64,000 nt of DNA from CALAMC01 sp964459465. GTDB taxonomy: Bacteria > Zixibacteria > MSB-5A5 > GN15 > PGXB01. The stretch is taken from assembly GCA_964459465.1 (NCBI GenBank), contig CAYWLR010000016.1, positions 1 to 64,000 of the forward strand, read 5' to 3'. How positions within the stretch are numbered: the first letter of the stretch is position 1; every line of letters begins with the position of its first letter. Below the pieces are notes generated by a model, which was not told the DNA's origin, did no database searches, and was given only the letters and a program-made list of their open reading frames with translations. Shown here in pieces: positions 37,272 through 46,321 of this stretch. Position numbers and translations under genes: made by a program.

Positions 37272-38627
37272 TTAGACCTGCGGGAGTTTTGACGCTAAAT
37301 CCTTCAGCAGCTCCTCCGGGAAATCAGCGTCGATTAGTTTGCCTGAATTGTAATTTTCATAAGCGGCCAGATCAAAATAGCCATGCCCGCTCAACAGAAA
37401 GACGATGGTTTTGGCCTCGCCGGATTTTTTGCACTTTTGGGCTTCATCTATGGCCGCCCGAATGGCATGCGCACTTTCCGGGGCGGGGATGATTCCCTCG
37501 GCCTGGGCGAAGGTTATGGCCGCCGAGAAAACGTCGCTCTGGCGATAGGCCACCGCCTCAATCAACTTCTGATCGTGTAACAGGCACAGAATCGGCGCAT
37601 CGCCGTGATAGCGCAGGCCCCCGGCATGAATCGGCGCCGGGACGAATTGTGAACCGAGCGTGAACATTTTCATAAGCGGCGTCAGACCGACCGTATCGCC
37701 GAAATCATAGTGATAAATGCCCTTGGTTAAAGTTGGGCAGGCGGTCGGTTCCACCGCGATCAGGCGCAGATTTTTATGTGCGGTCATCTTGTCTTTTACA
37801 AAGGGAAATATCAACCCCGAAAAATTCGAGCCGCCGCCGACACACCCGATTAAAATGTCTGGATAAATATCCAGCTTTTCAAGCTGGGTTTTGGTTTCCA
37901 GCCCGGTCACCGTTTGGTGAAGGCAGACATGGTTGAGAACACTGCCCAGGGAGTACTTGGTATCATCGTGAGTGGCGGCGTCCTCGACCGCCTCGCTGAT
38001 GGCTATTCCCAGCGACCCGGTGCAATCGGGGTGCTCGGCCAAAATGGTCTGGCCGGCCCGGGTCAGCCCGGTCGGCGACGGATGCACCGTCGCGCCGAAA
38101 GTCTGCATTAAAGTTTTCCGGTACGGTTTCTGTTCGTAGCTGACTTTGACCATATAGACGGTACAACCCAGGTTGAAAGTTTTGCATGCGAACGACAGGG
38201 CGCTGCCCCATTGTCCGGCCCCGGTTTCGGTGGCGAGGCGCTTGACCCCTTCATTCATATTGTAAAAAGCCTGGGCTACCGCCGTGTTGGGTTTGTGCGA
38301 TCCGGTCGGACTGACCGATTCGTTTTTGTAATAGATGCGTGCCGGGGTATCGAGCATTTTTTCCAGCCGCAAGGCACGATGCAAAGGTGACGGACGCCAC
38401 AGCTTGTAAACTTCCCGAACCGGTTTGGGAATTTCAATCCAGCTATCCTGACTGACTTCCTGCTTGATCAGTTCCATCGGGAACAGCGGGGCCAGGTCGG
38501 CCGGGCCGATCGGTTGTTTGGTTCCCGGGTGCAACACCGGGTCCAGCGGCCGGGGCAGATCCGGTATAATATTGTACCAGGTCTTGGGCAGGTCGCTTTC
38601 ATCCAGAAGGTAGCGGGTTTTGTCCAT
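37272..38627 (-). CDS. trpB2: TrpB2-type tryptophan synthase beta chain
   Basis: ATG at 38627 has GGAG seven bases upstream; the TTG two codons before is too close to it. 451 residues, longer than TrpB1 (about 400). The PLP Lys lies in GSHKPNTAVAQAFY (about 113), followed by ETGAGQWGSAL, and GCVGGGSNF for the phosphate. The N-terminal extension and the WRPSPLHRALRLEK region place it in TrpB2. No trpA and no other trp gene is adjacent, typical for TrpB2. Reports on TrpB2 enzymes describe O-phospho-L-serine rather than serine as co-substrate with indole, which matters because the gene just upstream looks like a free-serine kinase. Confidence 0.93.
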   Translation of the reverse strand: MDKTRYLLDESDLPKTWYNIIPDLPRPLDPVLHPGTKQPIGPADLAPLFPMELIKQEVSQDSWIEIPKPVREVYKLWRPSPLHRALRLEKMLDTPARIYYKNESVSPTGSHKPNTAVAQAFYNMNEGVKRLATETGAGQWGSALSFACKTFNLGCTVYMVKVSYEQKPYRKTLMQTFGATVHPSPTGLTRAGQTILAEHPDCTGSLGIAISEAVEDAATHDDTKYSLGSVLNHVCLHQTVTGLETKTQLEKLDIYPDILIGCVGGGSNFSGLIFPFVKDKMTAHKNLRLIAVEPTACPTLTKGIYHYDFGDTVGLTPLMKMFTLGSQFVPAPIHAGGLRYHGDAPILCLLHDQKLIEAVAYRQSDVFSAAITFAQAEGIIPAPESAHAIRAAIDEAQKCKKSGEAKTIVFLLSGHGYFDLAAYENYNSGKLIDADFPEELLKDLASKLPQV

Positions 38628-38652
38628 CGTCAATCTCCTTTATCTCGTTATA

Positions 38653-39528
38653 TTATTCATCGAAAGCAAAAGTGGGCTCGCGGTAGAACCTTATCGATTT
38701 GTTCCGAACCATGGTCAGAATCATTGCGTCCAGTTCTTTGTTTTTTTTGTCAAGCGGATGGTCGGCTTTAAGAAATTCCAGTTCCATATTGAGTCCCAGC
38801 GCCCGCTTGGGCAAAAAAACGCGGGTTATGCCCGAAGGGATTTTTATTCCCTGAAGGGCCAGTTCCAAAAGTTCGCTTTTGTCGAAGCCACGAAAAGAAA
38901 TGAGCGTCTTGAAGTCAGGATAATGCCGCTTGAGATGCTCCAGATTAATATAGCTGACCCGGTCATAGATATCATCGTGAAGATACAATTCGGTAAGGCG
39001 TGAAAGCTGTGACACCTGTTCTTTTAGATCGCCGTCGGAACCGACCGTGCACAGGCGACCGTCAGAAAATATAAGGGTGCACAGCCTCTTGTGCTCATCG
39101 GTCAGAATCGCTCCGTTTCTTTCGTTTTCGACCCGGTCTTCGGCGTGGTCGAAACACCGGATGCCGTCCATCGCGGCAATTTTGGTCTTGAAAAATTTGC
39201 GGTCCAGTTTTTCGATGGCATGATGCCACGTATCGATTATCAGTAACTTGTCATCGATATCCACCACTTGCACCACGATATGTTTCAGCCCGCAGTCTTT
39301 TATGGCGGTGACCCGGTTGGCGCCGTCAAGGATAATATATTCGCTATGGCCGTCACACCGGGCGACAATGGGGGGGTTTTTAAGGATTTTTTCCTGTTTT
39401 AGCCGGGCCACCAACTTTTCCCGGCGGAAATCATCGGGATTTTCATGAAAACGCAGACAATTGATTGCGACTATTTTCAGAATCGGCAGTTCGCCGATTT
39501 TAAGTTCATTGTTGAGAGGTTTTGGCAT
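38653..39528 (-). CDS. SbnI/SerK-like (ParB/Srx-fold) protein, candidate free L-serine kinase
   Basis: ATG at 39528 is chosen from GAGGA upstream. 291 residues. About 10-100 is the ParB/Srx nucleotide-binding fold: LPILKIVAINCLRFHEN, then EYIILDGANRVTAIKDCG. A later IDTWHHAIEKL and the C-terminal half (DKSELLELALQGIKIPSGITR, RALGLN...LL) follow the layout of SbnI, the ATP-using kinase that turns free serine into O-phosphoserine for siderophore synthesis, and of archaeal SerK. The usual HxR of ParB loops reads GANR here. A true plasmid-partition ParB would have an HTH domain, which is absent. The gene ends 25 bases before trpB2, in the same orientation. Confidence 0.72.
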   Translation of the reverse strand: MPKPLNNELKIGELPILKIVAINCLRFHENPDDFRREKLVARLKQEKILKNPPIVARCDGHSEYIILDGANRVTAIKDCGLKHIVVQVVDIDDKLLIIDTWHHAIEKLDRKFFKTKIAAMDGIRCFDHAEDRVENERNGAILTDEHKRLCTLIFSDGRLCTVGSDGDLKEQVSQLSRLTELYLHDDIYDRVSYINLEHLKRHYPDFKTLISFRGFDKSELLELALQGIKIPSGITRVFLPKRALGLNMELEFLKADHPLDKKNKELDAMILTMVRNKSIRFYREPTFAFDE

Positions 39529-39713
39529 AAATTCCTCGGTTATTTGTCCGGCGGCGGGCCGCTTCCATAAATACGGACGCTTTCGCATAGTTATCGGCGG
39601 GAGTATCGAATTATTGACCGGGCCGGAAAAACCGATTAGCCATGCGCGAGAATTATATTTATTGTGGATAAGCCAGAATATTGATATCTTAGCCGCCGGA
39701 ACAAATTATAAAA

Positions 39714-40190
39714 ATGCCAAAAAACCCGCTGTTATATTCGTTTATACTGTCGCTTTTGCCGATTTCGGAACTTCGCGGCGGCATACCCTTTGCCGTCGCT
39801 CATGATATTTCCCTCCCGATTGCCTTCGCGCTGTGTGTTGTGGGCAACATGCTGGTCATACCGATTACCTACCTGTTTCTGGAAACGTTGCACAAGCAGT
39901 TTTACAAAGGCAATTTTTACCGGACTCTCTTCGATAAATGGGTTGAGCGAACACGCCGTAAAGCCGAGAAGAATGTCGCGAAATACGGTTACTGGGGGGT
40001 AATGCTGTTCGTGGCTATTCCGTTGCCCGTGACCGGCGCCTACACCGGAACTCTGGCCGCCTGGATATTGAAACTCGACCGTAAAAAATCATTTTGGTTT
40101 CTGGCGGGGGGAGTGATAATTGCGGGTATAATAGTCTCGCTGGCGACGGTGTCCGGCATCAAAGCCTTTGAAATTTTCATGAAAAATTGA
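39714..40190 (+). CDS. COG2426 small membrane protein
   Basis: 158 residues with about four TM segments. The ISELRGGIPFAVAH opening and AIPLPVTGAYTGTLAAWIL are the signature of the PF06695 family, named small multidrug export proteins though transport has not been proven. There is no clear Shine-Dalgarno. It is divergent from the serine-kinase-like gene and converges with a glycosyltransferase. Confidence 0.88.
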   Translation: MPKNPLLYSFILSLLPISELRGGIPFAVAHDISLPIAFALCVVGNMLVIPITYLFLETLHKQFYKGNFYRTLFDKWVERTRRKAEKNVAKYGYWGVMLFVAIPLPVTGAYTGTLAAWILKLDRKKSFWFLAGGVIIAGIIVSLATVSGIKAFEIFMKN

Positions 40191-40213
40191 GGTCAACCCG
40201 GCCGATTTTCCGA

Positions 40214-41248
40214 TTATTCCGCTTGCCCGCCGGTCAACTCCTCAAAAATCTTTTCCATACGGTCAGCGGCGTCTTTAAGGTTGAATTCTCTTAGAATGGT
40301 TTCATGCACTTCATCGCTGACATATCTCCAGGCGATACCACGCTCGATATCATTCCGTATTGTCTCACAATCATGACGGCCGTGGTTTTTATCCTCAATG
40401 TCTCCGAAACCACAGGCGATGGCTCCGTCGATATTGTCCTCGTCGACAAGACCTATAATTCCGCCGGCACCCGCCGCTATTAACGGACGACCCATCATGA
40501 GCGCTTCGACGGCCGCCGAACCCGAGGCCACCACGATGTCGGATTCGGCCAGGTATGTCCGGGTGTCCTCACCCGTTCCGATTGGTTCGATATTGTTTTC
40601 GAATTTGGCGAATTCCGCCGGCAGCCGATCGATTCCGATAATTCGGACGTCGTACTTATCAAATTCGAAAATGTCCTGCATCATTTTCAGGGCCACGCCG
40701 CCTCCGGTTCCGATCAGATCACCCGCCAGCGACACAATCGGACGGGGAGTCTTCCTTTTAAATGCACGCGGAGTGAAATAATCGGGGTCAACTCCCAGAT
40801 GAGTTATGCCTATATTTTCCGGGGATATCCCGGCATTTTCAATCGCGCATGTCTTGAGTTGTTCCCAGGCCGCAAGAATTCGCCGTCCGCAAATTTTTAA
40901 TGAATCCATAAGAGAAGACGCCGTGCCGCAATCATGGAGAGTCGTGACCAGCGGAATACCTTTCATCCGTGCCGCTCGATACACGACCCGGTCGGGACCG
41001 TGGGCATGAATGACGTCGGCGCCGACATCCTTGATCAGACGGTGCAGGGTCAGAGTATTGCGGATAAGTCCCGGGATGCCGGAATATTTGAAGCTGAACG
41101 TGATATGTTCAGCCTCGCTTTCCCGATTCATCAGGTCGGACAAAATAAAAACACGGTGACCGCGTCGCAGCAGTTCATCGGATAAACTGACGACATGTTT
41201 CTCGGCGTCGGGCGATTCGGTCGGCGGCAGGGCCATGACGATGTTCAT
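40214..41248 (-). CDS. GT4-type glycosyltransferase (paralogue 2)
   Basis: 344 residues. The N-terminal Rossmann domain starts MNIVMALPPTESPDAEKHVVSLSDELLRRGHRVFI, with IHAHGPDRV. The donor domain has the segment PIVSLAGDLIGTGG and DIVVASGSAAVEALMMGRPLIA, where the usual E-x7-E of GT4 becomes a SAAVEAL form. No membrane segment. It is clearly paralogous to the next gene upstream and belongs to the same operon behind fprA. Acceptor and sugar are unknown. Confidence 0.83.
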   Translation of the reverse strand: MNIVMALPPTESPDAEKHVVSLSDELLRRGHRVFILSDLMNRESEAEHITFSFKYSGIPGLIRNTLTLHRLIKDVGADVIHAHGPDRVVYRAARMKGIPLVTTLHDCGTASSLMDSLKICGRRILAAWEQLKTCAIENAGISPENIGITHLGVDPDYFTPRAFKRKTPRPIVSLAGDLIGTGGGVALKMMQDIFEFDKYDVRIIGIDRLPAEFAKFENNIEPIGTGEDTRTYLAESDIVVASGSAAVEALMMGRPLIAAGAGGIIGLVDEDNIDGAIACGFGDIEDKNHGRHDCETIRNDIERGIAWRYVSDEVHETILREFNLKDAADRMEKIFEELTGGQAE

Positions 41249-41298
41249 AATATGTACGTACCCGCAATTGTGGCCATTATTCTGATTTTCGATTAAAG

Positions 41299-42342
41299 CT
41301 ATTTCCTGTTTTTTAGCTCAATTTGCTCCCGATAAATGCACTCCAGGCGGTCGACAATCAGTTTGATGTCGAATTCATTTCTAACTCGGGCCATGACTTC
41401 CCTGTCGGCGCTTTTGATATCAAGGGCCCGAAGGATATCGCCTTTGACGGGACCGAGGTTGTGGGTTTTGCGTTCGTCGGGATTCCAATCGCCAAAGTTG
41501 TTGGCCAGGGCTGCGTCGATATTATCCCGTGTGACAAGTCCCACCGACGTATCTTCGCCCACGGCGACGACCGGCCGTCCCATCAGGATGGCCTCCATGG
41601 CCACCCGTCCGGCGCCGACGACGACATCCGATTCCGCCATGAATCCGGTGACGTCGTCGACATAACCGACAAATTCGACCCGGTCGGCAAATTTCCCGAA
41701 CCTGATAGGGATGTCGCTCCCGCCGACGGATTTTACGATGTACCTATCGTAATCAAATACCTCATCCATGAGATGATAGGCGATTTCACCCTTTGGTCCG
41801 GATAAACGTCCGATAATCGAGACCACCGGTTTGTGATTGTTGACCATATTCTCCGGCGGGGCAAAAGCTGTGGTATCGATACCGTTGCGTAAAATGATTA
41901 TTTTTTCCGGGTCTATTCCCAGGCGATTGACAGTATGGGTCTTCACATTTTCGCAGATGGCAATCGACAGATCACCGAAAGCGGGAAATATTTTTTTCGA
42001 AAAGTGTATCGCCTGGCGGCTGTGAAGAGTCGTGAGCATGGCCGTTTTGGTAAGGCGCGTAGCTATGTATGAAACCCAGCTCGACGCCCGGGCGTGAGCG
42101 TGAATAAGATCGATATTTTTCTCCCGAATAAAGCCGACAAGTTTTTTTATTATGCGCCAGCGATCGGGATAGTGCCGACGGCAAAACGGGACCGGGTGAT
42201 ATTCGGCATTGGTGCGGCGGCTAAGATTGTCGGACATTATATACACTTTATGTCCGCGGCGGATCAATTCGTCGGATATGGATACGGCGTACGTTTCGGC
42301 GCCGGTCATCTCGATCTGCGCCAGGGCCATAAGAATGTTCAT
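41299..42342 (-). CDS. GT4-type glycosyltransferase (paralogue 1)
   Basis: 347 residues. MNILMALAQIEMTGAETYAVSISDELIRRGHKVYIMSD, then LIHAHARASSWVSYI; donor half with PVVSIIGRLSGPKGE and DVVVGAGRVAMEAILMGRPVVAVGE. Its start lies three bases after the fprA stop, so it is translated with fprA, and it is followed by its paralogue 50 bases on. The linkage to an oxygen/NO reductase is odd and may be accidental. Target glycan not known. Confidence 0.85.
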   Translation of the reverse strand: MNILMALAQIEMTGAETYAVSISDELIRRGHKVYIMSDNLSRRTNAEYHPVPFCRRHYPDRWRIIKKLVGFIREKNIDLIHAHARASSWVSYIATRLTKTAMLTTLHSRQAIHFSKKIFPAFGDLSIAICENVKTHTVNRLGIDPEKIIILRNGIDTTAFAPPENMVNNHKPVVSIIGRLSGPKGEIAYHLMDEVFDYDRYIVKSVGGSDIPIRFGKFADRVEFVGYVDDVTGFMAESDVVVGAGRVAMEAILMGRPVVAVGEDTSVGLVTRDNIDAALANNFGDWNPDERKTHNLGPVKGDILRALDIKSADREVMARVRNEFDIKLIVDRLECIYREQIELKNRK

Positions 42343-42345
42343 CGT

Positions 42346-43536
42346 TTAGGCACCGAGGATTTTATTGCGAATCTTCTCTCCGAGGTCGAAACTGCGGCCC
42401 AGGGCGTCGTTTCCCGGCACATAGTTGACGCTGACGCCGTCGTCGACAATCTGGAATTTCATTTCTTCGAGCATACCGTTCAATTGTTTGACGATGGTAT
42501 CCTGCCAGCCATAGGATCCAAAGGCGGCCGCCAATTTATTCTGCGGCGCCAGGCCTTTCATATAGGTAAGAAAATCGGCCATTTTCGGCAGAATGTTCTT
42601 ATTGAGTACCGATGAACCGATGACCACTGCCCGCGCCTCCAGTATTTCGGTGATGATGTCGCTCCGATTATTGTAGCGCATGTCGAAAACGCGAACCGAA
42701 ACGCCGTTGGCGTCGAGTCCGTCGGCAATGGCCCGGGCCATGCGCGCCGTGCTCTCCCACATGGTGTCGTACACGATAACCGCTTTCGGAATATTTTTAT
42801 GTTCCGACCAGTCGACATATTTCCGCATGATTCCGGCCACGTCCCTGCGCCAGAGCAATCCATGGTCACAGGCGAGAACGGCGGGGCTGATATTCTTGCC
42901 TTCCAGCCTGGTTAGAAACTTGCGCATTCCCGCTGACACGGGATAAAAGATATTGGCATAATATTTGGCCGCCTGAAAGTAAAGCTCGCCCGGCTCGACC
43001 TGGTCGTCAAAGCGCTCGTTGGTTGCCCAGTGCTGGCCAAAGATGTCGTTGGATATCAGGATATTATCCTCTTTGACATGCGAAACCATGCTTTCCGGCC
43101 AATGGAGCATCGGGGAACCGATGAATTCAATCGTTTTGCCACCCAAATCGAGCGTATCACCTTCTTTTATTATTTCAAACGGCCAGTCATTGGCGCCGTA
43201 ATGCGCCGTAAGGGTTTTCTGGGCATTAGCCGTGCAATACAGTTTTTTGGGACGGACCATTTTCATGATTTCCGGCAACGCCCCGGTGTGATCCATCTCG
43301 GCATGGTTAACTACAATAAAATCTATTGCCGACGGATCAACCAACTTCTTCAGGCCTTCCGCAAATTCATCGGTATAATCGGCTTTGGCGGTATCGAATA
43401 ATGCCGTTTTTCCGGCTTTCACCAGGAAGGCGTTATAAGTTGATCCCTTTTCGGTTTGATAACCGTGGAAATCACGCAGATTCCAGTCGATAATGCCCAG
43501 ACAATATATATTGGGAGCTATTTCAATCGGTTTCAT
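42346..43536 (-). CDS. fprA: A-type flavoprotein (FprA, diiron-flavodoxin oxygen/NO reductase)
   Basis: 396 residues. The metallo-beta-lactamase half holds the diiron site HAEMDHTG (about 78-85) and later HWPESMVSH and DIFGQH. The C-terminal half is flavodoxin (VIVYDTMWESTARMARAIADGL; SSVLNKNILPKM). FprA reduces O2 to water or NO to N2O in anaerobes using rubredoxin or F420H2. No rubredoxin gene is adjacent. The enzyme fits a microaerobic or anaerobic life, as do the FNR box and katG elsewhere. Confidence 0.95.
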   Translation of the reverse strand: MKPIEIAPNIYCLGIIDWNLRDFHGYQTEKGSTYNAFLVKAGKTALFDTAKADYTDEFAEGLKKLVDPSAIDFIVVNHAEMDHTGALPEIMKMVRPKKLYCTANAQKTLTAHYGANDWPFEIIKEGDTLDLGGKTIEFIGSPMLHWPESMVSHVKEDNILISNDIFGQHWATNERFDDQVEPGELYFQAAKYYANIFYPVSAGMRKFLTRLEGKNISPAVLACDHGLLWRRDVAGIMRKYVDWSEHKNIPKAVIVYDTMWESTARMARAIADGLDANGVSVRVFDMRYNNRSDIITEILEARAVVIGSSVLNKNILPKMADFLTYMKGLAPQNKLAAAFGSYGWQDTIVKQLNGMLEEMKFQIVDDGVSVNYVPGNDALGRSFDLGEKIRNKILGA

Positions 43537-43766
43537 GGCCTTCTCTCGCTTTGTTTACGGTTATATTTTAAAACCTGAAATTAAACAAAATAATGGCGAT
43601 TATCAAGTGTCGGATTTAAATATTCAACCGTAGATGCTTGCCGCAAATATATAAGTGGTGAATTGACTTGCCTTTAGCCGGCCGCGATCTATATTGGGAG
43701 ATAAGGCCTGGCCCGCGCCGTATGGCCGGGATATTGGCCCGCGTCGCTTTTCTGGAGTACATATTT

Positions 43767-46316
43767 ATGGGGTGGTTGAACAAAGGATATAGTGCCGAAG
43801 ATGAAGAAGTCAAAGTTGTCCTCGAACAACTGAATAAGAAATTCGATATTTTCACCCGTCTGCTGGAAAAAAACAACCATATCCTGTCAATCATGGGTGA
43901 CCTCAAGGAAAAGGCCCAGGGTGACTTTGTTTTCGATACCAATTATATTCGCAACACGCTCGACGAAGTCCGCTTCAGTGTCGAGGAGCTGATCTGGCTT
44001 CTGGTTGAACTTGGCGGTGAAGATTATTTCCCCCTCAAGTACCGGTTCGACATAATTGATGCCCGCGTAGAAAAACTCATGCCCGGCAATCAGCCGATTC
44101 CACAGGATGATTTTATCATTCCCTTCGAAAAGATAAACAGCAAACGCGCTTTCAGTGTCGGCAGTAAAAACGCCCATTTGGGTGAAATGAAGACAAAACT
44201 TGGCCTGCCGGTTCCCGATGGCTTTGCCATCAGTGCCTGGGCCTATAAACATTTCATCGACTCCAACCGGCTTCAGCATCGTATCAGTGAGCGGCTCAAG
44301 ACGCTGGATATAAAGCAGTTCGGGCAACTCGAAGAGGTCAGCCGGGAAATAAGCGATATGATTATCTCTTCACCGGTGCCGGATGATCTGGCCGCCGTCA
44401 TCCGGGAAGCCTTCGACCATATGACCGGAGGTACTCCCGGCGTTCGGGTGGCCCTGCGCTCGAGCGCGCTGGGTGAGGATACCCTGTTCAGTTTTGCCGG
44501 GCAGTATGCCACCTATCTTAATGTCACCCGCGAAAATTTGCTCGACCGTTATCGAGATGTCATCGCCAGCAAATTCACACCCAAGGCCATTTATTATTTT
44601 TTGAGTCATTCTCTGACCGAATCGGAACTGGCCATGTCGGTCGGGTGTGTGGCCATGGTTGACGCCGCCGTCAGCGGGGTCATCTATTCGCGCGACCCGG
44701 TTAACCCCGACAGCGGTTGTATGATTATTAACAGCTTGTATGGATTGGGCAAAAACCTGGTTGATGGCAAAGTCGAACCGGATCGTTTCCGTGTTTCACG
44801 CAAAAACATCAACCATCAGGAAATCCATCTGACGCCCAAACCGGTTTGTCTGGTCAGTGACAAAGAAGGTCAAATTGCCGAAATTGCCGTGCCCATCGCG
44901 CGCCAGCTCGAAGCCAGCCTTGACGGCGGCCAGATCCGGCAACTGGCCGAATATGCTTTGATGCTGGAAAAACATTATGGCTGCCCCCAGGATATTGAAT
45001 TTGCCATCGACCATTCCGGTCAGTTGTATTTTCTCCAGGCCCGGCCGTTACGGGTACTGCGATGCGGGATTATCGCGGTTGAACCGGATATAGGACAGCT
45101 TAAAGTTCTGAACCGCGGAGGATTCACCGTTTGCCCCGGCGTCGGAGGCGGACCCGTGTGCCTTGCACGTTCTGCCGCTGACTTGGCCAACATTCCCGAC
45201 AAAGCCGTGGTGGTTGCGCCCAGCCCGTTCCCGGGTCTGATAACGGCCATGGGGCGTATCAGCGCCCTTGTGACCAAATCCGGAGGTGTCGCCAGCCATA
45301 TGGCCACTATCGCCCGCGAGTTCCGGTTGCCGACCATCATGGGCATGGCGCAGGCCGATGACCTTAAGCCAGGGCAGGAAGTCACCGTCGATGCCTGCCG
45401 CGCGACGATCTTCGAGGGTTTTCAGAGAGAATTGATCGAAGTGCGCCGCATCGACGAGGAAGTTTTCAACGATACCGCCATATATGACATTCTGGACAGG
45501 GTCCTGACCGGCGTCACGCCGCTTAATCTGGTTGATCCAACCTCGCCCGATTTTATTCCCGAGAAATGTCTTACCCTGCATGACATCACCCGCTATGCGC
45601 ATCAGAAAGCCATGGATGAAATGTTCACCATTTCGGCCGGAGCCGAAAATACTCTGCGCATCGGTGTTCGGCTCAAAAGCAAGATGCCTCTCAATGTCCG
45701 CATTTTATACCTCGACCAGGAATACAATACCTATGCCCGGCGCGGGTATGTTAAAGAAAGCGCCATCGAATCGGTCCCGATGCGCGCTTTCTGGAGCGGC
45801 ATTGTCGAAGAGGGCTGGCCGGCCCATGCCGACGATGCCCGTATCAAAGACATGGTCGGGTTCAATGCCGTCACGTATGGCCGTAAGCGCGGACGGAAAG
45901 ACTGGTCCGACGACAGCCTGGCCGTGCTGGGGGAGACGTATATGATGCTGTCGATGCGTATGGGCTACCATTACACGACATTCGAGGCCGTCTGCACCGA
46001 AGAGGTCAGCAAAAATTTCATTCGCATGCAGTACAAGGAAGGCGGAGCATCGCTGGACAGGCGCATCCGGCGTATCCGGGTCATTACGGAAATACTGACC
46101 ATTATGGGCTTTGAAAACCACAGCCATGAGGATTATCTCAACTCGATCATTTCTTATCAGGATCATGGCGCGATAGAAGAAAATCTCCGCCTGCTGGGGC
46201 GGTTGACCATGATGACCAAGCAACTCGATATGGCATTGTCGTCGGACGAAATCACCGATTGGTACATCCGCGACATCGCCCGGCGGCTGGGTCTGAAAAA
46301 GAGTTCAGGAGTGTAA
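43767..46316 (+). CDS. PEP-utilising enzyme with PPDK/PpsA-type nucleotide and swivelling domains
   Basis: ATG at 43767 with GGAG is chosen over an upstream TTG frame. 849 residues. Residues 1-120 are acidic and coiled. About 120-440 is the PPDK/PEP-synthase ATP-grasp (GSKNAHLGEM, RSSALGEDTLFSFAGQY, AVSGVIYSRDP, PQDIEFAID). The phosphohistidine domain has H511 in KSGGVASHMATIAREF. What follows (about 560-849) does not look like the C-terminal PEP/pyruvate TIM barrel but like a different 290-residue domain. It is thus closer to PEP-synthase-like phosphotransferases (rifampicin phosphotransferase has this kind of order) than to PpsA. It heads an operon with a sensor kinase, a response regulator and a CBS protein. 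Confidence 0.85.
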   Translation: MGWLNKGYSAEDEEVKVVLEQLNKKFDIFTRLLEKNNHILSIMGDLKEKAQGDFVFDTNYIRNTLDEVRFSVEELIWLLVELGGEDYFPLKYRFDIIDARVEKLMPGNQPIPQDDFIIPFEKINSKRAFSVGSKNAHLGEMKTKLGLPVPDGFAISAWAYKHFIDSNRLQHRISERLKTLDIKQFGQLEEVSREISDMIISSPVPDDLAAVIREAFDHMTGGTPGVRVALRSSALGEDTLFSFAGQYATYLNVTRENLLDRYRDVIASKFTPKAIYYFLSHSLTESELAMSVGCVAMVDAAVSGVIYSRDPVNPDSGCMIINSLYGLGKNLVDGKVEPDRFRVSRKNINHQEIHLTPKPVCLVSDKEGQIAEIAVPIARQLEASLDGGQIRQLAEYALMLEKHYGCPQDIEFAIDHSGQLYFLQARPLRVLRCGIIAVEPDIGQLKVLNRGGFTVCPGVGGGPVCLARSAADLANIPDKAVVVAPSPFPGLITAMGRISALVTKSGGVASHMATIAREFRLPTIMGMAQADDLKPGQEVTVDACRATIFEGFQRELIEVRRIDEEVFNDTAIYDILDRVLTGVTPLNLVDPTSPDFIPEKCLTLHDITRYAHQKAMDEMFTISAGAENTLRIGVRLKSKMPLNVRILYLDQEYNTYARRGYVKESAIESVPMRAFWSGIVEEGWPAHADDARIKDMVGFNAVTYGRKRGRKDWSDDSLAVLGETYMMLSMRMGYHYTTFEAVCTEEVSKNFIRMQYKEGGASLDRRIRRIRVITEILTIMGFENHSHEDYLNSIISYQDHGAIEENLRLLGRLTMMTKQLDMALSSDEITDWYIRDIARRLGLKKSSGV

Positions 46317-46321
46317 TTACA

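Noticed and set aside
38653..39528. Chromosome-partition ParB
   Set aside because: No HTH or parA neighbour; the C-terminal half and the trpB2 linkage fit SbnI/SerK better.
46259..46321. Upstream extension of the sensor kinase
   Set aside because: It would overlap the PEP-utilising enzyme by about 60 bases; GTG at 46322 has its own ribosome site.
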